Positions 25,900 to 35,373 of a DNA stretch of 51,775 bases are shown here, piece after piece. This stretch comes from an uncultured Alphaproteobacteria bacterium (GTDB taxonomy: Bacteria; Pseudomonadota; Alphaproteobacteria; HIMB59; GCA-002718135): assembly GCA_902512415.1 (NCBI GenBank), contig CABXJB010000003.1:1-51775 (forward strand), given 5' to 3'. The first letter of the stretch is position 1. Every line of letters begins with the position of its first letter. The notes beneath the pieces were generated by a model, which was not told the origin of the DNA, searched no databases, and saw nothing but the letters and a program-made list of their open reading frames with translations. The position numbers and the translations under genes are program-made.

Positions 25900-27111
25900 T
25901 TATTTGTATTCTTCCAATTCTTCAGCTGCTTCTGCAACTAAATCTACTGCATCACCCTCTCCAAGAATTGCTCCTTGAATCATTGAGTTCATTACAGTTT
26001 GGAATGCTTTATAATCAACAAATAGTGGCTCAGGTCCACCATCACCAATTGCATCAATAAACATCATCCAATAATCTTCATTGTATGGTGCAACTGCTCC
26101 AATTTGTGGATACTGCATTATTGGAGTCAAACCCCAATCAGTATCTAAGCTGTATTGAGAATCACCAGACGAAATGATGCTTGCTAACGCCATTGCATGC
26201 TCTTCAACACCAGTGTTATTGAAAACTGCAATACTATCTGTGATTAATAGAGTGCCTTGACTACCTTGTGGTCCAGCAGGAATTCTAACTGTACTTACAT
26301 TTAATCCTTCCTTATGCTGACCTCTTCCCCAAGGGCCATTAATATACATAGCAATTTTTTCATCATTAAATAGTTCAGTAAGTTGAGATCTCTCCCAAGC
26401 TAACGGACCTTCTTGAGCTACGTTAGCAAGTTTTCCATAAAATTCTAGAGCTTGAACTGTATTAGATGAATCAAGAGTTATCTCATTAGTTAAAGGATCA
26501 ATAACTTGCCCTCCATTACTATAAAGATAGTTTAAGAATTGGTGCATTGTATTATCAAAATCTTTACCTGCCAAACCAATGCCGGCAACTCCAGCAACAT
26601 TATTTGTCACAGCTTCTGCCATTGAATATAATTCATCCCATGTTTGAGGGCCTTCACAAGCAACACCTGCTTGCTCTAGTAAACCACAATTCATGAAAAG
26701 AGCTTTAGTTGAAAACGCGTGAGGGAAACCCCAAGTTTTGCCCATATGCGTAACTGTATTCAAAATACCTGGTTGATACATTGCTTGTTGAGAAGCAGGG
26801 ATATTTGTTTCTAAAATATGTCCATTCTCTGCAAGACCTTTTAAAGTTCTTGAACCTACATAAGAAAATGCAACTGGATCTCCTGCAATTGCAAGATTTA
26901 TTACTTTATCCTGACAAGTACCCCAAGGAACAGCCTCTAATGTTACATTAACACCAGGATTATTTTTCATATACTCATCAGCTATTTCTACGTAATTAGG
27001 TCTAAGATCACTACCACAAAAAACCCCATGCACATCAGCTGCAAAAGTTTTAAAACCAGTAAGTGAAAATATTGAAATTATAAGAAATGAAGATAGTTTT
27101 TTTAAATTCAT
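25900..27111 (-). CDS. CUT1 ABC transporter substrate-binding protein (amino-sugar importer)
   Basis: A 403-residue SBP_bac_1 protein, started at the ATG at 27111 because GGAGG lies 4-5 bases before it; the longer frame to 27138 has no such site. A signal peptide covers about residues 1-24 (FKTFAADVHG region). It is the last gene of a minus-strand unit containing GH20 hexosaminidase, a Gfo/Idh/MocA enzyme and three permease genes. The ligand is therefore likely an N-acetylated amino sugar, such as a chito-oligosaccharide or similar glycoside. Its ribosome-binding region matches the complementary segment of the candidate small RNA at 12320 well. Confidence 0.85.
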   Translation of the reverse strand: MNLKKLSSFLIISIFSLTGFKTFAADVHGVFCGSDLRPNYVEIADEYMKNNPGVNVTLEAVPWGTCQDKVINLAIAGDPVAFSYVGSRTLKGLAENGHILETNIPASQQAMYQPGILNTVTHMGKTWGFPHAFSTKALFMNCGLLEQAGVACEGPQTWDELYSMAEAVTNNVAGVAGIGLAGKDFDNTMHQFLNYLYSNGGQVIDPLTNEITLDSSNTVQALEFYGKLANVAQEGPLAWERSQLTELFNDEKIAMYINGPWGRGQHKEGLNVSTVRIPAGPQGSQGTLLITDSIAVFNNTGVEEHAMALASIISSGDSQYSLDTDWGLTPIMQYPQIGAVAPYNEDYWMMFIDAIGDGGPEPLFVDYKAFQTVMNSMIQGAILGEGDAVDLVAEAAEELEEYK

Positions 27112-27183
27112 ATTTCCTCCATTATTTATAAGACACATAACATTAAGTGGTAATATGGATCAAGGTTGTTTTACTGTTTAAGG

Positions 27184-28023
27184 CTAGTTTTTTACCGCTC
27201 CTGAGGTTAATCCTTCCACAATATATTTTTGAAGAAATAAAAAGACAATTAAAACAGGGGCTATTCCTACAAGAGATGCAGCCATCATTTCATTCCATTT
27301 CACCGTAGTATAACCAATAAATTCATACAATCCTGAAGGTATTGGCATATATTCTTTCTTTTGATTAAAGGTAATTGCAAATAAGAATTGTTGAGCATAA
27401 GCGCCTATAAATGCATAAATACCCACAACAACTAATCCAGGCGTGCTCAGAGGTGCTATGATGTGACGGAGAATTTGAACACGTGAAGCTCCATCAACAA
27501 ATGCTGCTTCTTCAAGATCTACAGGTATTTTTTCAAAATAAGATTTTAATAACCAAATTGATGTTGGAATTAAAAACGCTACACCCGGAACAATCATCGC
27601 TTGGTAACTGTTCAAAAGCCCAAATGTTCTAAGTACTTTGTATAAAGGTATTAATAAAACAGCCCCAGAGAACATATTAATTGCTAATAAAATATACAAA
27701 GAAGAATTTTTAAAAGGAAAATTAAATCTTGCGTATGAATAAGCAGCAGGAATTACAAAAAGTAAAGTTAAAATTGCTACAGAGGTTGCTAAGAAAAAAC
27801 TATTAAAAATATAACGGCCTAACATAGGTACTGTATTCCACATTTCTCTGTAAGCCCAAAAAGATAAATCATCTGAGTAAAATTGATATGGTGATCTAAA
27901 TAAATGATCTAATGGTCGAAGAGATGCATAAAACATTTCAACGAAAGGAAGTAATATAAATATTAAAAAAATTGTAATTGAAAAATATAAAATTATTTTT
28001 TCATAAAGTTTATATTTATTCAA
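27184..28023 (-). CDS. CUT1 ABC transporter permease, duplicate copy 2 (UgpE/MalG type)
   Basis: A 279-residue permease, about six membrane helices, EAA loop DLEEAAFVDGASRVQIL. It is a near-identical tandem copy of the gene at 28025; protein differences are limited to residue 2, a YTTVKW/YQSVKW change and a few C-terminal residues. The start codon here is TTG, one base after the stop of the upstream copy, where copy 1 has ATG. Reading frame and motifs are intact. It could form an alternative channel partner for the UgpA-type permease at 28857, or simply raise dosage. Confidence 0.85.
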   Translation of the reverse strand: MNKYKLYEKIILYFSITIFLIFILLPFVEMFYASLRPLDHLFRSPYQFYSDDLSFWAYREMWNTVPMLGRYIFNSFFLATSVAILTLLFVIPAAYSYARFNFPFKNSSLYILLAINMFSGAVLLIPLYKVLRTFGLLNSYQAMIVPGVAFLIPTSIWLLKSYFEKIPVDLEEAAFVDGASRVQILRHIIAPLSTPGLVVVGIYAFIGAYAQQFLFAITFNQKKEYMPIPSGLYEFIGYTTVKWNEMMAASLVGIAPVLIVFLFLQKYIVEGLTSGAVKN

Positions 28024-28860
28024 TCTAGTTTTTAACTGCTCCAGCAGTTAATCCTTCTACAATGTATTTTTGTAAAAATATAAATAAAATCAACACGGGT
28101 GCTATTCCAACTAGTGAGGCTGCCATCATTTCATTCCATTTAACACTTTGGTATCCAATAAATTCATACAATCCTGAAGGTATTGGCATATATTCTTTCT
28201 TTTGATTAAAGGTAATTGCAAATAAGAATTGTTGAGCATAAGCGCCTATAAATGCATAAATACCCACAACAACTAATCCAGGCGTGCTCAGAGGTGCTAT
28301 GATGTGACGGAGAATTTGAACACGTGAAGCTCCATCAACAAATGCTGCTTCTTCAAGATCTACAGGTATTTTTTCAAAATAAGATTTTAATAACCAAATT
28401 GATGTTGGAATTAAAAACGCTACACCCGGAACAATCATCGCTTGGTAACTGTTCAAAAGCCCAAATGTTCTAAGTACTTTGTATAAAGGTATTAATAAAA
28501 CAGCCCCAGAGAACATATTAATTGCTAATAAAATATACAAAGAAGAATTTTTAAAAGGAAAATTAAATCTTGCGTATGAATAAGCAGCAGGAATTACAAA
28601 AAGTAAAGTTAAAATTGCTACAGAGGTTGCTAAGAAAAAACTATTAAAAATATAACGGCCTAACATAGGTACTGTATTCCACATTTCTCTGTAAGCCCAA
28701 AAAGATAAATCATCTGAGTAAAATTGATATGGTGATCTAAATAAATGATCTAATGGTCGAAGAGATGCATAAAACATTTCAACGAAAGGAAGTAATATAA
28801 ATATTAAAAAAATTGTAATTGAAAAATATAAAATTATTTTTTCATAAAGTTTATATTTAT
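27314..28860 (-). repeat. Tandem gene duplication with 706-bp identical core
   Basis: Bases 27314-28019 and 28155-28860 read as identical at an offset of 841 when compared line by line. Outside this core, the 3' ends of the two genes (27184-27313 and 28025-28154) differ at many mostly synonymous positions. The mix of a perfect core and diverged ends points to gene conversion or a replaced 3' end rather than a simple recent duplication. Confidence 0.9.
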
Positions 28861-28864
28861 CCAT
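28025..28864 (-). CDS. CUT1 ABC transporter permease, duplicate copy 1 (UgpE/MalG type)
   Basis: A 279-residue permease with ATG start at 28864, overlapping the end of the UgpA-type permease by 8 bases as expected for coupled partners. About six membrane helices; EAA loop DLEEAAFVDGASRVQIL. Copy 2 lies directly downstream. As this copy keeps the overlap and the ATG, it is probably the ancestral position. With the permease at 28857 and the binding protein at 25900 it forms an amino-sugar importer that has no ATPase gene in its operon. Confidence 0.9.
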   Translation of the reverse strand: MDKYKLYEKIILYFSITIFLIFILLPFVEMFYASLRPLDHLFRSPYQFYSDDLSFWAYREMWNTVPMLGRYIFNSFFLATSVAILTLLFVIPAAYSYARFNFPFKNSSLYILLAINMFSGAVLLIPLYKVLRTFGLLNSYQAMIVPGVAFLIPTSIWLLKSYFEKIPVDLEEAAFVDGASRVQILRHIIAPLSTPGLVVVGIYAFIGAYAQQFLFAITFNQKKEYMPIPSGLYEFIGYQSVKWNEMMAASLVGIAPVLILFIFLQKYIVEGLTAGAVKN

Positions 28865-29756
28865 GTGAAATCTTCTTATTAATCCTAGCTAGAAGAGCTA
28901 AGTAAAAACCTGCGAATAAAGTTAATAAAATCATTACAACAACTGCTCTAGCTGCACCTCTTCCAAACTTATAATTACCTAAGGCCTGCTTATATGTATC
29001 AATAATTAAAGTGGTTGTTGCACCTCTTGGACCTCCTTCAGTCAATATCCAAATTATTTCAAAAGAGTTGAAAGTCCAAATTGCTGATAATATAGACATA
29101 GTAATAATAACAGGTGTAATTTGAGGAAGTGTAATTTTAAAAAATCTGTCCCATCTAGAAGCTCCATCACAATAAGCGGCCTCATATAAATCTTTAGGAA
29201 CTCCCTGCATTGCTGCTAAGAAAAAAACTGTTACCATTGGGGTTCCGACCCATACATCAGCTACAATTGTAGAAATAAATGCACTTTGTTTATATGCAAG
29301 AAACCCAAAGGGGCCATCCAAAATTCCTGTATGCATTCCAACACCAGCAATAATACCAAAATAACCATTATAAAGCCAAAGCCATCCAAGCATACCTATA
29401 GCAATTGGGACCACCCATGGAGGCATTATTAAAACTCTAAACATAGATCGACCTCTTAAATTAGCGTTCAATAAAATTGCACCAATTAAACCAATAAATA
29501 ATTTCAAACTTACTGAAAAAAACATCCAAACGAAAGTTCTGGTAACAATTTTATTAAATTTTTTACTAGAGAGCATTTTTTCATAATTTTCAAAACCAAC
29601 ATAATCCTCTCCAGCTAAACTAGAATTTGTGAAAGATAATCTTATTGTTTCAAGAACTGGCCATGCAACAATTAATAAAATATAAATTGCAGCTGGAGCT
29701 ATTAGCGCATAAGCTAAAAATGTTGGTGAGTTAAAAGATTTTAATTTTTTATTCAT
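28857..29756 (-). CDS. CUT1 ABC transporter permease (UgpA/MalF type)
   Basis: A 299-residue permease with about six membrane helices and the EAA loop DLYEAAYCDGASRWDRF. The segment ILTEGGPRGATTTL before the last helices is typical of the UgpA/MalF partner. It begins 2 bases after the Gfo/Idh/MocA gene and overlaps the next permease by 8 bases. It is the fixed half of the channel, with either of the two duplicated permeases as the other half. Confidence 0.92.
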   Translation of the reverse strand: MNKKLKSFNSPTFLAYALIAPAAIYILLIVAWPVLETIRLSFTNSSLAGEDYVGFENYEKMLSSKKFNKIVTRTFVWMFFSVSLKLFIGLIGAILLNANLRGRSMFRVLIMPPWVVPIAIGMLGWLWLYNGYFGIIAGVGMHTGILDGPFGFLAYKQSAFISTIVADVWVGTPMVTVFFLAAMQGVPKDLYEAAYCDGASRWDRFFKITLPQITPVIITMSILSAIWTFNSFEIIWILTEGGPRGATTTLIIDTYKQALGNYKFGRGAARAVVVMILLTLFAGFYLALLARINKKISHG

Positions 29757-29758
29757 TT

Positions 29759-30907
29759 TTAATTTTTAATTTCTTCATCTAACCTATTCCAACTATTTGT
29801 TAAATCTATTATTTTCCCAGTTTTTCTTGATTCATCTATTTTCATAGCCACTATACCAGCCTCAATACAGTCTTTTACACCAACAGGTAGATTCATCTTT
29901 TCAGAATTAGTTAAGTGATGATTTATATCTTGCAGCATAAGATTATCAGCTCCATAGTGCCCTTTTGAAGCTCCAAAAGCTGCACCATAATCTTCATCTA
30001 ATACTATATTATTTTGTTGATCGTGAGCTTTAAGAAATCCTCTTACAAAATCTCCTTCGACCATGCCGTTAGTACCTATAACAGCAAAACGTCTAAATTC
30101 ATCTGGAACTCGCATGTTTGTATGAAAAGCCAAAGTAGCTCCGTTTTCATATTCAATTATTGCTACTTGATGATCAACAATATCAGCATCACTATCGAAT
30201 ACATTCTCTTTAGATTCCCATCCAAATAAATTATATTTTGAGTACTCATCTAAATTTTCATTTGGCGTATTTTGAGGAATAAATGAATTTCTTCCACCAA
30301 AACTCGCAACCCTTTTTGGTCTGCAACCAGCTATCATATTATAAAAATCTAAATCATGACAACATTTCTCTAACATAAAGCCGCCTGAGAATTTTTCTTT
30401 TCGACGCCAATTTCGCATAAAGAATCCTCCGTGCCAAGGCATAATGTGCTCTGAAGCTTCAATAGACACAACATTACCTAAAACATTTTTATCTATTAAA
30501 TCCCTAACTGATCTTGCATGTTGAGAATATCTAAGAACAAGTCCGACCAAAACTTGTTCTTGCCCAAATTCACTCAATAGTTTTGCTAACTCAAAAGATT
30601 GTTTTTCATCAACAACTATTGGTTTTTCTGCAAAAATTTTAATTCCAGCATTTAGCCCAATAGTAATATGTTCTAGATGCAAATGATTTGGAGAGCCAAT
30701 CATCAAAAGATCTAATTTTTCATTAGATAGCATATCATTTAAGTTAGAATATTCCTTAGATGGAAAAAAATTATGCTTTTCTGCGTAATGCTTACCTATA
30801 GGCTTAGGATCTACATAGGCAATCAATTTTGAATCTTTATTTATTTGAGATAATTCGTGGTATATATGCGCTATTCTGTTTCCAAACCCTACTGCCCCAA
30901 TTTTCAT
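29759..30907 (-). CDS. Gfo/Idh/MocA family oxidoreductase
   Basis: A 382-residue NAD(P)-dependent oxidoreductase. The Rossmann start is IGAVGFGNRIAHIYHEL, the family lysine sits in IFAEKPIVVDEK near residue 95, and GGFMLEKCCHDLDFYNMI near 175 supplies the active-site histidine. It is longer than the one at 4278 and is embedded between GH20 hexosaminidase and the importer, so it likely modifies the imported glycoside or amino sugar. Some relatives are NAD-dependent glycosidases (GH109), which would also fit, but the diagnostic residues cannot be confirmed by eye. Confidence 0.88.
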   Translation of the reverse strand: MKIGAVGFGNRIAHIYHELSQINKDSKLIAYVDPKPIGKHYAEKHNFFPSKEYSNLNDMLSNEKLDLLMIGSPNHLHLEHITIGLNAGIKIFAEKPIVVDEKQSFELAKLLSEFGQEQVLVGLVLRYSQHARSVRDLIDKNVLGNVVSIEASEHIMPWHGGFFMRNWRRKEKFSGGFMLEKCCHDLDFYNMIAGCRPKRVASFGGRNSFIPQNTPNENLDEYSKYNLFGWESKENVFDSDADIVDHQVAIIEYENGATLAFHTNMRVPDEFRRFAVIGTNGMVEGDFVRGFLKAHDQQNNIVLDEDYGAAFGASKGHYGADNLMLQDINHHLTNSEKMNLPVGVKDCIEAGIVAMKIDESRKTGKIIDLTNSWNRLDEEIKN

Positions 30908-30937
30908 TTTATCCCCCCTACTACATTAATTATAATA

Positions 30938-32800
30938 CTAAAAATTATGAAACTTCCAGCCTAATTTTGTCAAAAATTCTAAATTATTTATCAATGATGA
31001 TCTAAATTGACTCCATGATCTTTTTGCTTTTGAACACCAAGCTATTTCAGCAAGAGCAGCAAGACGTGGATTAATCATTTGGTCAAAATAATCTTTATTT
31101 GTAATTGTTTCTGACCAAAGCTGACCTTGGATACCTAAGATATTAACCAGATCATTAGTTTCATAATCCTGAATAGGTTTCCATTCAAACACTTCTCTTA
31201 CTTCTATTGTAGCTGCCCAACAAATTCCCCTTTCATATGTAGAATTATTATAAGCCATATCAAAATATGTTTTATGACCGGGACAAAGGACAGTTTTAAA
31301 TCCTTTTTTGGCAGACATCAATCCAACATCTGGATGCTCCCATGCAAAAATAATACATGATTTATCGATTTTACCTGCACTGCCAGCAGATCCTATTTCA
31401 TTATGTGGAGGTAGTGCGGCCTCATTCCAAGCTGCTGTTAATTTATTTGAATTTTTTAAAATATTAATAATAATATTCATATAGTCATCTTGTAGTTCAT
31501 CAAAAGAAGTGATGTTATTTTTTTTCATGTATTCAATGACTTTGGGTGAACCTTCCCAAGACTCTTTGGGTCTTTCATCAACTCCAACATGAATGATGTT
31601 AAATGAAAAAATTTCACTTAATTCTTCTAAAATATTTTTTAAAAAAACATGCGTCTCATCAATCGCAGGATTAATCGTATTATTCGGATAATTACCCACA
31701 TCCTCTGAAATAATATTAGATGATGAATCTCTTAACTCAGGCATCACTTGCAACAATGTCCAGGAGTGAGCTGGTAAATCAATCTCTGGCATAATTTGAA
31801 TATTACGTTGTTTTGCGTAATCAGTTAATGCTTTAATTTGACTTCGTGAGTAATAACCACCAGTCTTATTATATCCAGTACCATAGAAGGGTGGTATATT
31901 TTCATTATAGCCCCTGAAAGAACCGATCTTAGTTAATTTTGGATAACTTGCTAATTCAACTCTCCATGCTTCGTTGTCAGTTAAATGCCAATGAAAACGA
32001 TTTAATTTAAAAAAACACATATAATCCATTAGTCTTTTTATTTCATCGATGGAATAAAACTGCCTTGCACAATCTAAATGCATTCCTCTCCAGCCTAAAC
32101 TAGGTTTATCTTCTATTGATCCTAATGGTAATTTTGATTTATAAAAATTTATAAGTTGTATCAACGTGATAATTGAATAAAATTTTCCACCATAATCAGA
32201 ATAATGAATTGTAATTATTTTTTTATCAATCACAATTTTGTATTCATCAGTTTCTAAATTTTTTTTAATAAAAACAATTGGATGACCTATTGATGTGTTA
32301 AATTTTATATCAGATACTTTTACAAAATTATTAAAATTTTTAAAAAAATTTTTTTCACTTGATGATATTTTAAATTCTGAATTTGTAATTTGAATAGTTT
32401 CTTTTTTTAAATTTGATATAAACGGAACAGGAATAACTGGATCAAATTTATTCTCCTGATCATTAGAATAAATGATCTCAGGTATTGGGTCCTCAAATTT
32501 GAGAACATTTATTTTACATTCTAATTTTTCATCATTTTTTCCAATAATAAATAACCCTTCAGGTCCGCAAGAAAGATTATAAGAGCCTATTCTTGGTTTC
32601 TGTAATGTAAAAATTATTTCATCTTGTTCAGAAAAAATTTCATAATATCTACCAACTTTTTTGGAAATTTTCCCACCATCAACATCTTGAATTGAATAAA
32701 CAAGAGAAAAACAAATTTTAAAATTACCGTGCTGATGTGCATTATTCGAAATAGATAATTTTAATTTATTATTTTTAGTAAAAATTAAGTGTATTTCCAT
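30938..32800 (-). CDS. Beta-N-acetylhexosaminidase (GH20)
   Basis: A 620-residue glycosidase started at the ATG at 32800 (a TTG at 32806 adds two residues). An N-terminal beta-rich domain of about 230 residues precedes the GH20 barrel, which opens with LGWRGMHLDCARQF. The barrel has RFHWHLTDNEAWRVE and the catalytic Asp-Glu pair in HVGVDERP, where the family usually has HxGGDE. No signal peptide is seen, so it should act in the cytoplasm on imported N-acetylated oligosaccharides, consistent with the importer downstream. Only 28 bases separate its start from the divergent kinase gene. Confidence 0.9.
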   Translation of the reverse strand: MEIHLIFTKNNKLKLSISNNAHQHGNFKICFSLVYSIQDVDGGKISKKVGRYYEIFSEQDEIIFTLQKPRIGSYNLSCGPEGLFIIGKNDEKLECKINVLKFEDPIPEIIYSNDQENKFDPVIPVPFISNLKKETIQITNSEFKISSSEKNFFKNFNNFVKVSDIKFNTSIGHPIVFIKKNLETDEYKIVIDKKIITIHYSDYGGKFYSIITLIQLINFYKSKLPLGSIEDKPSLGWRGMHLDCARQFYSIDEIKRLMDYMCFFKLNRFHWHLTDNEAWRVELASYPKLTKIGSFRGYNENIPPFYGTGYNKTGGYYSRSQIKALTDYAKQRNIQIMPEIDLPAHSWTLLQVMPELRDSSSNIISEDVGNYPNNTINPAIDETHVFLKNILEELSEIFSFNIIHVGVDERPKESWEGSPKVIEYMKKNNITSFDELQDDYMNIIINILKNSNKLTAAWNEAALPPHNEIGSAGSAGKIDKSCIIFAWEHPDVGLMSAKKGFKTVLCPGHKTYFDMAYNNSTYERGICWAATIEVREVFEWKPIQDYETNDLVNILGIQGQLWSETITNKDYFDQMINPRLAALAEIAWCSKAKRSWSQFRSSLINNLEFLTKLGWKFHNF

Positions 32801-32828
32801 TATCAATAATTTATATATTTAGTTTATC

Positions 32829-33896
32829 ATGAGTTTTAAAGATTTATTTCAAGATGATTATTTATTTACTAACAATGCTCATGCAAGAGTAAATTTAATA
32901 GGTGAACACACTGATTATACTGGTGGCTATGTTATGCCATCTTTACTAAACTTTAAAACAACTATTCAAATTTCCAAAAACAATATGGAAGAATATCAAG
33001 TCTATTCTGAAAATTTTGATGAACACAAAAACTTTACTGATTTTCTTAAATCAAAAAATAACGATTGGATAGATTATGTTAAAGGCTGCCTATTTGTTTT
33101 TTATGAAGAAAATAAACATATTCCTAACACTTATTTAAATATTTTTATATCTTCAACTATTCCAATGGGTAGAGGTATTTCATCATCATCTGCTCTTTGT
33201 GTTGCTATCCTAAAAACACTAAATGATTATTTTAAAACTGACTATCCTGAGAAGCACATTGCAATATTAGCTCAAAAGGTTGAGCGTAACTATATTGGTG
33301 TCTCTGGAGGAATAATGGATCAAATGGTTTCATCAATTGGTATTCATAGAAAAGCTTTTTTCTTAGATTGTTTAAGTTTAAAATTTGAATTGATAGACCT
33401 ACCAAATGATTGGGTTTTTTGTTTAGTCGACTCTGCTGTTCAAAGAAATCTTAGAGATAGTGCATACAACGAAAGATATAACCAACTCAAGAAAGCTGAG
33501 GAATATTTAAAGGCAGATTACTTAGGTTCAATTAAACCTGATCAATTTGATGAAAATAAAATAAATGATGAATTAATATTAAAAAGAGCAAGACATGTAA
33601 TTACAGAAAATGCTAGAGTCCTTGAAGCTAAGCAATCTATTATAAATGAAGATATAAAATTATTTGGAAAGTTAATGAATGAAAGTCATAAATCATATGC
33701 AAAAGATTTTGAAGCATCAACAAAAGATGTTGATAAAATAATTGAAAGATCAATTTTATCAGGTGCAGAGGGCGCAAGACTAACAGGTGGAGGATTTGGT
33801 GGATTTACTGTTTCACTCATTCATAAAAATAAATACGAAGATTGGAAAAAAAATATTAATAAGTTTTATGATAGCAAAAATATATTTGAGGTTTAA
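32829..33896 (+). CDS. GHMP kinase, galactokinase family
   Basis: A 355-residue kinase. The galactokinase signature GEHTDY is at residues 25-30, the ATP loop IPMGRGISSSSAL near 112-124, and the C-terminal GARLTGGGFGGFTVSL near 318. Galactokinase phosphorylates galactose at C1; close relatives act on N-acetylgalactosamine. Being divergent from the GH20 gene and followed by a coupled aldehyde dehydrogenase (TAATG overlap), it may handle a hexosamine rather than galactose. No galT or galE neighbour is present to support a Leloir pathway. Confidence 0.87.
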   Translation: MSFKDLFQDDYLFTNNAHARVNLIGEHTDYTGGYVMPSLLNFKTTIQISKNNMEEYQVYSENFDEHKNFTDFLKSKNNDWIDYVKGCLFVFYEENKHIPNTYLNIFISSTIPMGRGISSSSALCVAILKTLNDYFKTDYPEKHIAILAQKVERNYIGVSGGIMDQMVSSIGIHRKAFFLDCLSLKFELIDLPNDWVFCLVDSAVQRNLRDSAYNERYNQLKKAEEYLKADYLGSIKPDQFDENKINDELILKRARHVITENARVLEAKQSIINEDIKLFGKLMNESHKSYAKDFEASTKDVDKIIERSILSGAEGARLTGGGFGGFTVSLIHKNKYEDWKKNINKFYDSKNIFEV

Positions 33897-35368
33897 TGCA
33901 AAAATTTAAAAATTATATTAATGGAGAATTTGTTGAATCAAAATCTGGAAATTCTTTTACAACTATTGATCCCTCTACTGAAAAGGAGATTGCAGAAATT
34001 TCTTTAGCAGAAGAATTTGAAGTAAATTTAGCTGTAGATGCAGCATACAAGGCTTTTCATGGAGAATGGTCAAAAATTCTACCTTATAAAAGAGCTCAGT
34101 ATTTAAGAGCTATAGGCGATCAACTTAAAGACAAAGCTGAATTACTTGGAACAATTGAAACAAAAGATACAGGAAAATTATATAAAGAAACAAAATTTCA
34201 AGCAAACTATATAGCAGAGTATTATTATTATTATGCTGGATTAGTTGATAAAATTGAAGGGTCAACACTTCCTATAGATAAAGAAGATATGCTTGTTTTT
34301 ACCAACAGAGTGCCAGTGGGAGTAGTTGCGGCAATAATACCTTGGAATTCACAAATGTTTCTTACGGCAGTTAAGCTTGCACCAGCCTTAGCTATGGGTA
34401 ATACAATAATTATTAAAGCATCAGAAATTGCACCAACACCGTTATTAGAATTTGCGAAAATAATTGACAAAGCAGGTTTGCCTAAAGGTGTTGTAAATAT
34501 AATAACTGGATTTGCAGATACTTGTAGCAAGGTTTTGACTTCACATCGCAAAATTAATAAAATTGCATTTACTGGAGGAGTTAACACAGCAAAACATATA
34601 GTAAGAAATTCTGCAGAAAATTTGTCTCAATTATCTCTTGAGCTCGGAGGTAAAAGTCCAGTAGTGGTATTTAATGATGCTAGAAAAGATAATGCTATAA
34701 ATGGAATTATGGCAAGTATATTTGGAGCAAGTGGACAAAGTTGTATTGCTGGTTCAAGGCTTTATTTGCAGGAAGATATATATCAAGAATATTTAGAGGA
34801 GTTAAAAAATAGAGCTGAGAATATTAAAATAGGTGATCCTTTATCCACTACTACGCAATTAGGACCTCTTGCTACATTAAATCAATTACAAAATATTGAA
34901 GAAAAAATTAAACAAACAATAGAGCAAGGAGGTCGAATAATTACTGGAGGCAATAAAGTTACTGAATTTACAAACGGATACTATTTTGAACCTACAATTA
35001 TTGAATGCGATAATCACAAATTACCTACTGCTGAAAATGAATTATTTGGTCCGGTCTTATCTGTAATGAAGTTTAAAGATGAAGAGCATGCAATTAATTT
35101 AATGAATGATAATAGTTATGGATTAGCGGCTGGTATCTTTACAGAAAATAATGGTATAGCAATGAGAGTTTCTAAAGCTGTTCAAGCAGGAATTGTATTT
35201 GTTAATACATATAGATTAATTTCTCCTGTCGCTCCTTTTGGTGGATTTAAAAATAGTGGTTATGGAAGAGAGTCAGGTTTAGAGGTTATGAAGGATTATT
35301 CTAATACAAAAACAACATGGATAAGTACTTCAACCAAACCTCTAAGTGATCCATTTAATATTAGATAA
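33896..35368 (+). CDS. NAD(P)-dependent aldehyde dehydrogenase
   Basis: A full-length 490-residue aldehyde dehydrogenase. VVAAIIPWNSQ near residue 141 belongs to the cofactor site, the catalytic glutamate is in LSLELGGKSP near 250 and the catalytic cysteine in GASGQSCIAGSR near 283. The C-terminal APFGGFKNSGYGRESG is present. Its start overlaps the kinase stop by one base and the peptidase gene follows after 5 bases. It resembles the partial enzyme at the window start in motif order but is a separate gene. Substrate unknown; betaine-aldehyde-type or sugar-aldehyde substrates are possible. Confidence 0.92.
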   Translation: MQKFKNYINGEFVESKSGNSFTTIDPSTEKEIAEISLAEEFEVNLAVDAAYKAFHGEWSKILPYKRAQYLRAIGDQLKDKAELLGTIETKDTGKLYKETKFQANYIAEYYYYYAGLVDKIEGSTLPIDKEDMLVFTNRVPVGVVAAIIPWNSQMFLTAVKLAPALAMGNTIIIKASEIAPTPLLEFAKIIDKAGLPKGVVNIITGFADTCSKVLTSHRKINKIAFTGGVNTAKHIVRNSAENLSQLSLELGGKSPVVVFNDARKDNAINGIMASIFGASGQSCIAGSRLYLQEDIYQEYLEELKNRAENIKIGDPLSTTTQLGPLATLNQLQNIEEKIKQTIEQGGRIITGGNKVTEFTNGYYFEPTIIECDNHKLPTAENELFGPVLSVMKFKDEEHAINLMNDNSYGLAAGIFTENNGIAMRVSKAVQAGIVFVNTYRLISPVAPFGGFKNSGYGRESGLEVMKDYSNTKTTWISTSTKPLSDPFNIR

Positions 35369-35373
35369 CAATT

